A stretch of DNA of 38,701 bases from Chitinophagales bacterium (GCA_015655015.1 JAATFV010000241.1:1-38701), one strand, 5' to 3'; shown: positions 7,129-15,282, numbered from the stretch's first letter. Numbers and translations are program-made. Notes: a model not told the origin generated them from the letters alone.

Positions 7129-9417
7129 ATGATCCCTAAAATGAATAAAAACTATGTATGGATGCTGCTGATGACCCTGAGCTTTCTCCTGGGGTTATTT
7201 CAGCCAGTTATCGCCGGTCCGGATCGTCCGGGTATTGCCGGTGGTACTACGACGACGTACAGGGCGGGCTGCTATACGGTAACTGTGAGCTATATAAAAA
7301 ACAATCAGCAAGCCGATGGAGTGACAAATGACATCGTGCAGGTAACGGTAACAGACGCGGGCGTGCTTGTCGATAATATACCGGTAAAATTTACTGTTAG
7401 CGGCAACTCCGGCAGCACTACGTGGAACACGGGTACCAGTGGATATGCAGCAGGTACCGCTCAGTTCTTCCTGAACAGCCAATACACCACGCCCATACCC
7501 ATCAAGATCGAGGTGCCGAACGATTGTAACGTAGCTGGGGAATCGGCTGTCTTCACCTATATCGCTAATCCACCAAACCAAAATCCTCCGGCTGGTTCGA
7601 CCAATCCATCGTATTATACAACAATAATCCAGTCGGCCCCTGCCAATGGGTCTCCGACGCAAGTCGAGCTGCATGTCACGGACGGTACGAACAATCTACC
7701 GCAGGGTACACCCGTAAAGTTCGTCATTACCGGCGGCAATCCGTCTGCTGCTATGGCTGCGGCGGTCATGGGTGGGATTCCCGGTAATAGCTATTCCAGC
7801 ACACTTCCGGACGCCAGCGGCACAATCGACCTGACCATTAAGGATTTAAAGGCGGGTGACGTGATCATCCAGGCCTTTGCCTGGGATGCCATCAACAGCG
7901 TGTGGGTATCCTTCGGGACCCAGACCGTAACTTTTACCGTAGCTCCGGCCAACCCAAACCCTCCTGCCGGTTCAACCAATCCATCCTATTATACGACGAT
8001 CATTCCGTCTGCAATTGCTAATGGAAACGATCCGACGCAGGTCGAGCTGCACGTCACGGACGGGACGAACAATCTACCACAGGGTACACAGGTGAAATTC
8101 GTCATCACCAGCACCAATCTGGCTTCGGGTACGGCTTCGATCATGGGTGGAGCACCCGGTAGCGACTACTCCAGTACACTTCCGGACGCCAGCGGCACAA
8201 TCGATGTGACGATCAAGGACCTTAATGCCGGTGACGTGACTATCCAGGCGTTTGTCTGGGATATTACTACCTCGCAATGGATATCCTTTGGAACACAGAC
8301 CGTAACCTTTGTCTTAGGGCCTCCCGTACCCGGGGATCCCGGTGGCGGCGGATCTGGCGGGAATCCTCCCAGCGGTGGCGGTACAGATCCTCCTCCGGGT
8401 GGCGGCGGTGGAACTCCTCCGGATGGCGGCGGTGGGACTCCTCCCGGCGGTGGTGGGACTGGCCCCGGTGTCGGCGGTGGTACCGGCAGCAACAATGGCT
8501 ATACCGTAATGTTTGTCACCCAGGATTATCAGCTGGCAGACGGTACACATCAGGATAGCGTCTACGCCTATATCACTACTGCCCAGAAGCAACCGGTGCC
8601 GGGTGCAAGCGTTAAATTCATTATTCAAAATACGCCGACTTCCGGTACGGCCACTGCCAACGCAAAGTTTGTTGGCCAACCGGATACAACGACGAATAAC
8701 AATGGCCTGGCTGCTATCGGTATCGTCAGCACCAAGGCCGGGACAGTATACATCGATGCCATACTGACGGTGGGTGGCGTTAGCGTACTCATCGACAGCA
8801 GTTACCGCATCGTGACCTTCCTGGATGCCCCCGATGTGAATAATCCGCTGACGAACCTAAGCGTGATTGTTTATCAGGCCCTGGCCGACGGTACACAGCA
8901 AACAGCCGTCAAGGCGCATATCGTGGGTCTTGATAGCACTGCGATGCCTGATCAGGAAGTGATATTTACGATAGACAGCGGTAATGCGGAGATCGTTACG
9001 CCTCAATCTGTCAAAACGGATGGTAACGGAGACCAGTTCATCTATTTTACCAGTAAAAAACCAGGGGATGTGTTGATAACGGCTACCGTGAATGGGCAGT
9101 CGATCACCTTCGGCAGCCCGGCCAAAGTAAAATTCGTACCGATCAATATTTATGTTCCGCCGGTATTCACTCCGAATGGAGACGGTAACAACGATGTGCT
9201 GAAACCCATCCTCGTGGGAATCTCCACCTTCCATTATTTCAGTGTATACAACCGGTGGGGTAACCTGATCTTCACGACGCAGGATCCGAATAATGGTTGG
9301 GATGGACGGTTCAAAGGAGTAGCGCAGCCCGTGGAGACCTACTTATGGATAGCAGAAGGTATTGACGTACAAGGCAACAAAATAGTGCAGAAAGGTATGA
9401 CCACCCTGGTCCGGTAA
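7129..9417 (+). CDS. Large Ig-repeat surface protein with CHU_C (T9SS type B) tail
   Basis: The 762-residue exported protein has a signal peptide (MNKNYVWMLLMTLSFLLGLF...IAG), with starts possible at 7129 or at the in-frame ATG at 7141. Four or five invasin/Big_1-like Ig domains follow, at about residues 40-145, 147-270, 274-395, 458-565 and 572-675. Each carries phrases such as VQVTVTD, VELHVTDGTNNLPQGT and VKFVIT. Domains 2 and 3 are a recent tandem duplication. A Gly/Pro-rich linker occupies about 396-455. The last 85 residues (VPPVFTPNGDGNNDVL, then VYNRWGNLIF, WDGRFKG and KGMTTLVR) are a clear gliding-motility-type CHU_C domain, which directs export by the type IX system. The gene heads an operon with PorP/SprF and OmpA, the usual company of T9SS type B adhesins. 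A role in surface attachment or gliding is inferred. Confidence 0.9.
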   Translation: MIPKMNKNYVWMLLMTLSFLLGLFQPVIAGPDRPGIAGGTTTTYRAGCYTVTVSYIKNNQQADGVTNDIVQVTVTDAGVLVDNIPVKFTVSGNSGSTTWNTGTSGYAAGTAQFFLNSQYTTPIPIKIEVPNDCNVAGESAVFTYIANPPNQNPPAGSTNPSYYTTIIQSAPANGSPTQVELHVTDGTNNLPQGTPVKFVITGGNPSAAMAAAVMGGIPGNSYSSTLPDASGTIDLTIKDLKAGDVIIQAFAWDAINSVWVSFGTQTVTFTVAPANPNPPAGSTNPSYYTTIIPSAIANGNDPTQVELHVTDGTNNLPQGTQVKFVITSTNLASGTASIMGGAPGSDYSSTLPDASGTIDVTIKDLNAGDVTIQAFVWDITTSQWISFGTQTVTFVLGPPVPGDPGGGGSGGNPPSGGGTDPPPGGGGGTPPDGGGGTPPGGGGTGPGVGGGTGSNNGYTVMFVTQDYQLADGTHQDSVYAYITTAQKQPVPGASVKFIIQNTPTSGTATANAKFVGQPDTTTNNNGLAAIGIVSTKAGTVYIDAILTVGGVSVLIDSSYRIVTFLDAPDVNNPLTNLSVIVYQALADGTQQTAVKAHIVGLDSTAMPDQEVIFTIDSGNAEIVTPQSVKTDGNGDQFIYFTSKKPGDVLITATVNGQSITFGSPAKVKFVPINIYVPPVFTPNGDGNNDVLKPILVGISTFHYFSVYNRWGNLIFTTQDPNNGWDGRFKGVAQPVETYLWIAEGIDVQGNKIVQKGMTTLVR
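7580..8315 (+). repeat. Tandem duplication of an Ig-like domain inside the adhesin gene
   Basis: Two copies of about 360 bases (near 7580-7940 and 7955-8315, period about 375) share long identical stretches, for example the codons for NPSYYTTII, VELHVTDGTNNLPQGT, STLPDASGTID and FGTQTVTF. They differ mainly at third positions and in one variable patch (SAAMAAAVMGG versus ASGTASIMGG). Confidence 0.8.
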
Positions 9418-9463
9418 AAACAGATAGGGTGGGTTAATTAAAATAGTAAAATCCAATATCCAG

Positions 9464-10435
9464 ATGAGGAAGATTACCATCATATTGTGTATCTTTTTGG
9501 GAGCGGGCATCGTCCGGGGGCAGGAGATCAATTTCTCCCGCGTGCAGGATATGGCAATCTGGTACAATCAATCCCTCAAGACAGACAAACAAAGTAGCCT
9601 GAAACTCAATTACCGCAATGTTAGCTATGGCGGACAAATAGCCTACAACAGCGTTGCCGCCCTTTTCGATATGCCTCTGCTCTCCAAGGAGGGAAAGGGC
9701 AAAGAAAATTCCGGCTACTTCAGCCTGGCGGTAGGCGCCGCATCCGATAAATCCAATACAGGAATATTGAACAATACCCAGGGTATGCTGGGATTGTCTT
9801 ATGCCGTCCCCCTGGGCAGCCATGAGACTTACCTGGGCCTTGGATTCCAGGGAGCGTATTACCAAAGTAAGCTGAATCTCAACGGAGTCTCCAATGCCTT
9901 CGGGGATCAATACGATAATTACGGTCCCATCGAAGGTTCACCCAGCAGCGACCGGCTGGCGAATGGCTGGTCCTATGGACATTTTAATATCAATGGCGGG
10001 ATCTCAGTATTCAGCAATGGCCGTTATGATAAATGGTACCTGGGTGTCAGCGCCATGCAGATCAATCAGCCCTATTCCTACCAGGTCAAGTCGGACTCTA
10101 CCCGCCTCAAGCCTGATATCGGCATCCAGGGAGGATATAGGTATATAACAAAGACAGAAGATGAAGTGGCGTTCTATATGTCCATGAGCTGGCAGGGACC
10201 GGCCTACCGGCATTATTATGACTTCTCCTATACAAAGGCGATCCCGGGCGTGACCGGCGGGGCCGCGGTCGGCTTAGGGCTGGGCTACCGGTATGATGAC
10301 GCCATCATACCCAATATTGAATTGAGATATCAGAAAATGATATTAGGATTATTATATGATGTAAATATATCGACTATCAATGCGGCAGGTATCTCACGCA
10401 ATGGCGTTGAGCTGGCGCTACGGATAGATTTCTAA
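9464..10435 (+). CDS. PorP/SprF family type IX secretion-associated membrane protein
   Basis: The 323-residue protein starts with a signal peptide (MRKITIILCIFLGAGIVRGQ). The opening EINFSRVQDMAIWYNQSL and phrases such as YGGQIAYNSVAALFDMPLL, LGLSYAVPLG, YLGLGFQGAYYQSKLNLNG and VGLGLGYRY match the PorP/SprF outer-membrane beta-barrel family. In Flavobacterium, SprF is needed to display the adhesin SprB. The gene follows the CHU_C-tailed adhesin by 46 bases and precedes an OmpA gene by 10 bases, so it probably serves secretion or anchoring of that adhesin. The C-terminal residue is Phe, as is common for barrel proteins. Confidence 0.87.
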   Translation: MRKITIILCIFLGAGIVRGQEINFSRVQDMAIWYNQSLKTDKQSSLKLNYRNVSYGGQIAYNSVAALFDMPLLSKEGKGKENSGYFSLAVGAASDKSNTGILNNTQGMLGLSYAVPLGSHETYLGLGFQGAYYQSKLNLNGVSNAFGDQYDNYGPIEGSPSSDRLANGWSYGHFNINGGISVFSNGRYDKWYLGVSAMQINQPYSYQVKSDSTRLKPDIGIQGGYRYITKTEDEVAFYMSMSWQGPAYRHYYDFSYTKAIPGVTGGAAVGLGLGYRYDDAIIPNIELRYQKMILGLLYDVNISTINAAGISRNGVELALRIDF

Positions 10436-10445
10436 AAACTAACCC

Positions 10446-12158
10446 ATGAACAAGGTAATTATTTGTTTGGCTGCCTGCCTCCTGGCTCTTGGAACGCTCC
10501 GGGCGCAGGATAATACCAGCCAGACGCCGGATAGGATGAAGCAGAGCACCGACAGCATTCCGCAGATACTGCAGGCTACCGATACCGTCATACAGGCGCC
10601 GGCCACGGATAGCGTCAAACCGGTGCAGGATGCCCCCCAGCAGGTAAAGGACACGATGATCCAGGTGAAGGATACTACCATACAGGTTAGCGATACATCT
10701 ATCCGGATGAAAGATACGACCATCCAGGTGCAGGGCGTAGCCATCCAGGTAAAGGGTAATAACATTCATGTAAAAGATACGGCCAACTCGGCCCAGCCTG
10801 ATTCAACCCAGTCTCCAAACAGTTCCGTACAGCCGAAGGATGTAGCTGTGAAGGACAGCCCGGCACAGGCGAAGGACGCAGACCAGGCGAAGGATAAAGA
10901 TCAGCGTAAGGATGAAGACAAAGGGTCGGAAGAAAGCCTGAGCTCCGGGAAACAGATGGACCGGCGCTGGTTCATCTCTCCGCTCTTAAAGGGCCAGTTC
11001 CAGGATTTTGCCTTCCTGGAGAAAAACCGGAAAGGATACCAGAGTGATGCCAATACCCTGCCTTTTATGAAAAGAGGCAACGCCAGCTTTGCCGCCTCTG
11101 CTTATAAGAATCTGACAGGCAGGCTTTCCTTTAGTGCGGACATCGGACTAAGTTTCGGACATGTAACGAATGACAGCAAGCTCATCAGCCAGACAGAATC
11201 GAAGACTTACAACCTGCTCAATGCTACTGTATATTATCACCTGCTGGGTCCCTCTTACCGCATCCAGCCCTACGTTTCCCTCGGGATCAACGACATTATC
11301 AACGATGCCAGCTATGCCAGCGCACCGATTGGATTAGGGGCTAAGTTCACGGCAAAAAAGATCATGGTAATGGGACAGATCGCTTATGGATACGCGGTCA
11401 GCAAGAATATATCCAATACCACCATGTACAGCCTGGGGATCTACATCCCTATCAAAAGCAAAAAGCAGAAACAATTGGATGAAGAAGACAAATCCCCCTA
11501 TAACAGGAACAAAAAGGATAACAAAGACACAACATCGAAAAATGGCGGGATCGTCAATAATATCTACATTACGATCAAATTGGACTCCCTGCTGAAAGCC
11601 CAGGGATTGGGCGGCGGAGATGGGAACGGATCATCCGGGAACAGGAGAAAAGGGAATGGAGCGGATGATGCCGATGGTAACGGGGATGATAGTTCTGCCG
11701 ATGGCAGCTCTTCCAATGGCAACGGAGGTTCCTCGCGGAAAAGGAAAACCGCCATCAAAAATTTCAACTTTGAAGATTTTAGTCCCGAGGATTACAAGGT
11801 GGATACGATTGACGGAGAGCCGGTGATCCGTTTTGTCGTCTACTTCGAGTTCAATGAATATTCCCTGAACTCCAAAGCCTTCGGAAGCGTAGATAAGGTC
11901 ATCGGGCATTTAAGGGACAAACCCAACCTTTATATTGAAATTAAAGGGTACACCGATGATGTAGGTACCGAACAATACAACAATTTCCTCTCCCGGAGAA
12001 GGGCCAAAATGGTGTTGGACTATATGAATAGCAGGGGGGTGCCTTCCGAATTTATGAAAGCGAAGGCATATGGATCGGACAATCCTGTTGGAGATAACAA
12101 GGATCCCAACCAGGCCTGGCTAAATAGGAGAGCAGAAATAATTGTACATGAAAAATAA
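10446..12158 (+). CDS. OmpA-family outer membrane protein with N-terminal heptapeptide repeats
   Basis: The 570-residue protein has a signal peptide (MNKVIICLAACLLALGTLRA). A Thr/Asp/Lys-rich region with seven heptapeptide repeats follows at residues 67-115, then a charged stretch. A barrel-like middle part covers about residues 175-335 (RRWFISPLLKGQF, SFAASAYKNLTGRLSFSADIG, YRIQPYVSLGIND). A Gly/Ser/Asn-rich linker lies at about 390-435, and the C-terminal OmpA domain at about 455-570. That domain shows FEFNEYSLN, the peptidoglycan-binding GYTDDVGTEQYNNFLSRRRA and NRRAEIIVHE, including the Asp and Arg that bind meso-diaminopimelate in the family. It is third in the T9SS-linked operon and probably ties the PorP/adhesin assembly to the cell wall. 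Confidence 0.88.
   Translation: MNKVIICLAACLLALGTLRAQDNTSQTPDRMKQSTDSIPQILQATDTVIQAPATDSVKPVQDAPQQVKDTMIQVKDTTIQVSDTSIRMKDTTIQVQGVAIQVKGNNIHVKDTANSAQPDSTQSPNSSVQPKDVAVKDSPAQAKDADQAKDKDQRKDEDKGSEESLSSGKQMDRRWFISPLLKGQFQDFAFLEKNRKGYQSDANTLPFMKRGNASFAASAYKNLTGRLSFSADIGLSFGHVTNDSKLISQTESKTYNLLNATVYYHLLGPSYRIQPYVSLGINDIINDASYASAPIGLGAKFTAKKIMVMGQIAYGYAVSKNISNTTMYSLGIYIPIKSKKQKQLDEEDKSPYNRNKKDNKDTTSKNGGIVNNIYITIKLDSLLKAQGLGGGDGNGSSGNRRKGNGADDADGNGDDSSADGSSSNGNGGSSRKRKTAIKNFNFEDFSPEDYKVDTIDGEPVIRFVVYFEFNEYSLNSKAFGSVDKVIGHLRDKPNLYIEIKGYTDDVGTEQYNNFLSRRRAKMVLDYMNSRGVPSEFMKAKAYGSDNPVGDNKDPNQAWLNRRAEIIVHEK
10644..10790 (+). repeat. Seven 21-base tandem repeats in the OmpA gene
   Basis: Seven in-frame heptapeptides follow one another at residues 67-115: VKDTMIQ, VKDTTIQ, VSDTSIR, MKDTTIQ, VQGVAIQ, VKGNNIH and VKDTANS. 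The DNA repeats (for example GTGAAGGATACTACCATACAG) have diverged but keep the register. Confidence 0.85.
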
Positions 12159-12192
12159 ACCGTAAGTTTATAAAAAGAATAAATCCAATAGC

Positions 12193-12435
12193 ATGTTTAA
12201 CCTGAGCAATTTCGGACAATCAACACAATCTTCTGCATCTCCGTTTAATATCCGCATCGAATTAGTGGACGAGAAAGGCAATCATGTCGATCCCCATCAT
12301 TTAAAAGAAGTGGAATACCTTAGCCGGTTCCAGAACAAATGTGTGGTCAATAAGGTCTATAGCCAAATGATCGCAAATCAGCAGTCTGGTATTATCCAGG
12401 TCTACCAGGATAAGATTGTGGTGAAGGAGAATTGA
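12193..12435 (+). CDS. Small conserved-looking protein of unknown function
   Basis: The 80-residue protein is not one I recognise. It begins MFNLSNFGQSTQSS and has a compact C-terminal part with alternating hydrophobic residues (FNIRIELVDEKGNHVD, NKVYSQMIANQQSGIIQVYQ), suggesting a small beta-rich fold. There is no signal peptide or membrane segment. It lies 34 bases after the OmpA gene on the same strand and is probably the last gene of the surface operon. Codon use looks like that of its neighbours, which supports a real gene. Confidence 0.6.
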   Translation: MFNLSNFGQSTQSSASPFNIRIELVDEKGNHVDPHHLKEVEYLSRFQNKCVVNKVYSQMIANQQSGIIQVYQDKIVVKEN

Positions 12436-12479
12436 TCGGCCTCTTTTGTACATTCCAGGGCATTATAAAGGGGTCCTCC

Positions 12480-12510
12480 TGTGTGAAATGGTCGTATATT
12501 CCTACCTTTG
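12480..12510 (+). promoter_or_regulatory. Candidate Bacteroidota promoter, TGTG-N19-TACCTTTG
   Basis: TACCTTTG at 12503-12510 matches TAnnTTTG exactly. TGTG at 12480-12483 matches the -33 TTTG at three of four bases with a 19-base spacer. The ATG of the peroxidase gene is at 12517, so transcription would begin almost at the start codon. Confidence 0.5.
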
Positions 12511-12516
12511 AGACCA

Positions 12517-13656
12517 ATGGGAAGCCGGCTATTCATATTTTTCCTGGGAGTCGTCACCATCTCCGCCTTCTCCCGCATTTCCAACACTTCCGGCAGCCTC
12601 CGGGGGAAAGAACCCTATGACCTCGTTTACCCGGCCTATTTCGGCAACAGGATCAATATCCCCGCCGACAATCCGCTTACCCGCGAAGGCGTTTATCTCG
12701 GCCGCGTCCTGTTCTACGAGACAAGGCTCTCTGCGAATGATAAAGCGTCCTGTGAAAACTGTCATCAGCAACGATTGGCCTTCACCGATGGCCGCGCTTT
12801 CAGCCAGGGCATCGATTCAATAGTTACCCCCCGGAGTTCCATGTCCCTGACCAACCTGTTATGGACGAGGAATTTTTTCTGGGATGGCAGGGCAACCGGA
12901 CTGGAACAACAGGCCGCCACTCCGCTATCGGCTCCTCACGAAATGGGACAATCCCTTGAACGATCGGCTGAACGTCTCCGTCATACCCGGCTTTACCCCC
13001 CATTGTTCCGTTCCGCCTTTGGAACGGATAGTATTACCGGCGACAAGATCGTAAAAGCGCTGTCCCAGTTCGAACGGACCCTGATCTCCGCCGACTCCCG
13101 GTATGACAAGTACCTCCGCGGACAATATCAACCCGATCCGGCAGAAGCAAGGGGTATGGCCCTCTTCATGAAAAGCCCCTCGCCGGAGAGGAATATCCGG
13201 GGAGCCAATTGCGAACATTGCCATGCAAGCCCGAGATTTTCTTTAGAACAGTTTCACAACAACGGGCTGGATAGCATTCCTTCTGATCCGGGTCGGGAGA
13301 CGTTTACGGGCTTGCCCGCTGACCGGGGGCGGTTCAAAGTGCCTACCCTTCGTAACATTGCCCTGACGGCTCCTTATATGCATGACGGAAGATTCAGGAC
13401 CCTGGAAGAAGTATTGGATCATTACAGTGAGCACATTCACAACAGCGCTTCCCTTAGTCCGGTGCTTCAGAATGCATCCGACAGTATGGACGGGAAAGGT
13501 AATGCAGCAGGGGAAAACCGTTATGCAGCAACAACAGGAGGCCTGCGGTTGACCGGCCAGGAAAAAAAGGACATCATTTCCTTTTTGCACATGCTGACGG
13601 ATTCCGCTTTTATAACAGACTCTCGTTTTTCAAATCCACATATTCACAATCTATAA
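12517..13656 (+). CDS. Di-haem cytochrome c peroxidase, CcpA/MauG family
   Basis: The 379-residue exported protein has a hydrophobic N-terminus (MGSRLFIFFLGVVTISAFS) and two CxxCH haem-binding sites, CENCH at about residues 79-83 and CEHCH at 232-236. Other family marks are DNPLTREGVYLGRVLFYE, SLTNLLWTRNFFWDGRA, TPLSAPHEMGQ, KVPTLRNIALTAPYMHDGRF (the Met is the expected haem ligand) and LTGQEKKDIISFLHML. Members reduce hydrogen peroxide in the periplasm or carry out MauG-like oxidations. The ATG at 12517 is preferred over a TTG at 12508. The sulfite-oxidase-like gene follows after 11 bases and is probably co-transcribed. Confidence 0.92.
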   Translation: MGSRLFIFFLGVVTISAFSRISNTSGSLRGKEPYDLVYPAYFGNRINIPADNPLTREGVYLGRVLFYETRLSANDKASCENCHQQRLAFTDGRAFSQGIDSIVTPRSSMSLTNLLWTRNFFWDGRATGLEQQAATPLSAPHEMGQSLERSAERLRHTRLYPPLFRSAFGTDSITGDKIVKALSQFERTLISADSRYDKYLRGQYQPDPAEARGMALFMKSPSPERNIRGANCEHCHASPRFSLEQFHNNGLDSIPSDPGRETFTGLPADRGRFKVPTLRNIALTAPYMHDGRFRTLEEVLDHYSEHIHNSASLSPVLQNASDSMDGKGNAAGENRYAATTGGLRLTGQEKKDIISFLHMLTDSAFITDSRFSNPHIHNL

Positions 13657-13667
13657 TAGTTCTTACT

Positions 13668-14201
13668 ATGAGAAAAAAGTATTCATACCAAATGTTTGTT
13701 CTCTTATTCGCTGTTCTCTCTCATTCCTTCGTCCGGGGCCAGGCCGGAGAAAAACAGGCTTTGACGGGGAACCCGCAGGGTACCATCAAAGTGGAAGGCG
13801 AAGTCACCCATCCCTTACAGCTTAGCGTAGCAGACCTGGCAAAGATGAGAAGGGTAGCTGTCAAGGCAGCTGATCGGGATGGGAAGGAACACCAATTCTC
13901 CGGAATTCCTCTGGCAGATATCCTGCAGCTGGCGGGCGTCACCATGGGAGGGCAGCTCCGGGGAGAGAACATGGCCAAATACCTGCTGGTGAAATCGGCT
14001 GATGGTTATGAAGTAGTATTCTCCCTGCCGGAACTGGATTCTGCCTTCACCGACCGGGTGATCATCCTGGCAGACCAGGCAGATGGAAGTCCTTTGCCTG
14101 CCAATAAAGGGCCATTCCGGATCGTGGTGCCCGGTGAAAAGAAGCCAGCCCGCTGGATATGGCAGGTGACTGCCCTGGTGGTGCGGTTTGCTAAGGAGTA
14201 A
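13668..14201 (+). CDS. Exported sulfite-oxidase-like (molybdopterin-binding fold) protein lacking cysteine
   Basis: The 177-residue protein has a signal peptide (MRKKYSYQMFVLLFAVLSHS...VRGQ). It then follows the Oxidored_molyb fold: IKVEGEVTHPLQLSVADLAKM, then FSGIPLADILQLAGV, KYLLVKSADGYEVVFSLPEL, LPANKGPFRIVVPGEKKPARWI and the end VTALVVRF. In sulfite oxidase and YedY a Cys binds the molybdenum; this protein contains no Cys at all. It is therefore unlikely to be a working Mo enzyme of that type. It could instead bind a ligand or another redox partner. It sits directly behind the di-haem peroxidase, suggesting a shared periplasmic redox task. Confidence 0.8.
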   Translation: MRKKYSYQMFVLLFAVLSHSFVRGQAGEKQALTGNPQGTIKVEGEVTHPLQLSVADLAKMRRVAVKAADRDGKEHQFSGIPLADILQLAGVTMGGQLRGENMAKYLLVKSADGYEVVFSLPELDSAFTDRVIILADQADGSPLPANKGPFRIVVPGEKKPARWIWQVTALVVRFAKE

Positions 14202-14272
14202 GGCTTCCAGGCAAAGCTTCAGCGTCATCTTTGGATTCGTAGATTTACGATAAAAATCGAGGAAGTTTGCTC

Positions 14273-14303
14273 TTTTTTACTGGCCCTCATTCACTTAGTT
14301 TTG
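14273..14303 (+). promoter_or_regulatory. Orphan promoter candidate, TTTT-N19-TAGTTTTG
   Basis: TAGTTTTG at 14296-14303 fits TAnnTTTG exactly, and TTTT at 14273-14276 sits 19 bases upstream. No start codon with a sensible frame follows before the terminator at 14404-14435. Confidence 0.4.
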
Positions 14304-14309
14304 TGCTAT

Positions 14310-14436
14310 CCAATACCGATGAAATAACCGGTGTCCAAAAATCCAGAAAAACCAATTGTCGTGCTCATGTCCAAATGCACGTTGTAAAATTCCAATTTCT
14401 CTTGAAGAGCCCCTGACTAATCTTGGGGGTTTTTTC
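14310..14436 (+). ncRNA. Candidate small RNA between an orphan promoter and a terminator
   Basis: The stretch of about 125 bases from the expected transcription start to the T-run contains no credible reading frame. It can form a hairpin with CGTG (14360-14363) pairing to CACG (14378-14381), extended by CAT/ATG, and ends in a hairpin plus T-tract. It matches no RNA family I know. An alternative reading is that it is only the 3' untranslated tail of the sulfite-oxidase-like gene. Confidence 0.3.
14404..14435 (+). terminator. Rho-independent terminator
   Basis: GAAGAGCCCC at 14404-14413 pairs with GGGGTTTTTT at 14426-14435, allowing G-U pairs, across a 12-base loop, with the T-run on the 3' side. 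It ends either the upstream peroxidase unit or the small RNA candidate. Confidence 0.55.
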
Positions 14437-14536
14437 GTTTTATACCTTGTCTCCGCATCCCCTTGCCCGATCTTCACAGACTAATATCCGGAGCGGAGCA
14501 AAATTTTCCTATTTTCGCCCCTCATACAAATTAGCA

Positions 14537-14758
14537 ATGGAAAAAACGAAAATTACGGTCAACAGTAATGGTTCTCTTAAGCTGGAAGGGAATTTTGAAA
14601 TAGTAGATAAGACAGGAGCGGTCTATGACCTGGGGGGAAGGGAGATCGTTTCGATCTGCCGTTGCGGGCTTTCTCAGAATAAACCCTTTTGCGACGGATC
14701 TCATAGAGGGCATTTCGAACACGATGCCGTTGCATTTAACCTGCCGCCTAAAAAATAG
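14537..14758 (+). CDS. CDGSH iron-sulfur domain protein
   Basis: The 73-residue protein carries the [2Fe-2S] signature CRCGLSQNKPFCDGSH, with ligands Cys41, Cys43, Cys52 and His56, the 3Cys-1His set of mitoNEET-type domains. The frame could extend upstream to 14423, but homology and the position of a -7-like TATTTTCG at 14510-14517 favour the ATG at 14537. The N-terminal part (ITVNSNGSLKLEGNFEIVD) is typical of short bacterial members. Such proteins bind a labile cluster and are thought to act in electron transfer or iron-sulfur handling in the cytoplasm. It is a single-gene unit ended by a strong palindrome. Confidence 0.9.
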   Translation: MEKTKITVNSNGSLKLEGNFEIVDKTGAVYDLGGREIVSICRCGLSQNKPFCDGSHRGHFEHDAVAFNLPPKK

Positions 14759-14790
14759 CGGAATTCTCCGACATTATTTAATTAAATAAT

Positions 14791-14830
14791 CAATTACTGA
14801 CCTGCGGATCTATCCGCAGGTCAGTAATTG
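14791..14830. terminator. Long palindromic bidirectional terminator
   Basis: Two perfect 19-base arms, CAATTACTGACCTGCGGAT and its complement, are separated by CT (14810-14811). It lies between the convergent stops at 14758 (+) and 14869 (-). Confidence 0.75.
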
Positions 14831-14868
14831 GGGAGGCCTCTAACGGGCAAAGGATCCTGCTGATCGAA

Positions 14869-15282
14869 TTACTTCACTATACCATTTTCTCTCATGATAT
14901 CCCAGTATTCCTTTCCATAACCGACGAGGATCTCGCTGCCGGCAGGGAGGTCCCGCATGGCGAAAATATATACACGGACACCTTCAATATTATAGGTGCA
15001 GTTGTTTTTGATGTTTTCCGACCGGCTGGGTCCTTTGGCATCATTGGCATAACGCGCCAGCGCATCCTTCGTCCTCCAGGCATCGATGACATGATAGCGG
15101 TTGACATAATAAATATACCCGTTCGTGCCGTCGCGGGTATCCACATCTTTCCACTTGACGATCTCGCCTTTGTACTCTACGATCTTCGTTCCTTTTGGTA
15201 TAGCTTTATTGGTGAACAGGCCTTTGCCTGCACCTGGTAAGGTGGACCGTTTGACTACCAATTGTTTTTCCAGTAATGCCAT
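14869..15282 (-). CDS. SET-domain protein, putative lysine methyltransferase
   Basis: The 137-residue protein starts at the ATG at 15282; a longer frame to 15324 adds 14 residues with no support. It is a stand-alone SET domain: GAGKGLFTNKAIPKGTKIVEYKGE at the start (the S-adenosylmethionine-binding GxG), RYANDAKG in place of the eukaryotic RFxNHS motif, NNCTY near 93-97, RDLPAGSEILVGYGKEYW near the end with the conserved Tyr. Small SET proteins of this form are found across Bacteroidota, and their protein targets are largely unknown. It acts in the cytoplasm, with no signal peptide. It is convergent with the CDGSH gene. Confidence 0.85.
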   Translation of the reverse strand: MALLEKQLVVKRSTLPGAGKGLFTNKAIPKGTKIVEYKGEIVKWKDVDTRDGTNGYIYYVNRYHVIDAWRTKDALARYANDAKGPSRSENIKNNCTYNIEGVRVYIFAMRDLPAGSEILVGYGKEYWDIMRENGIVK

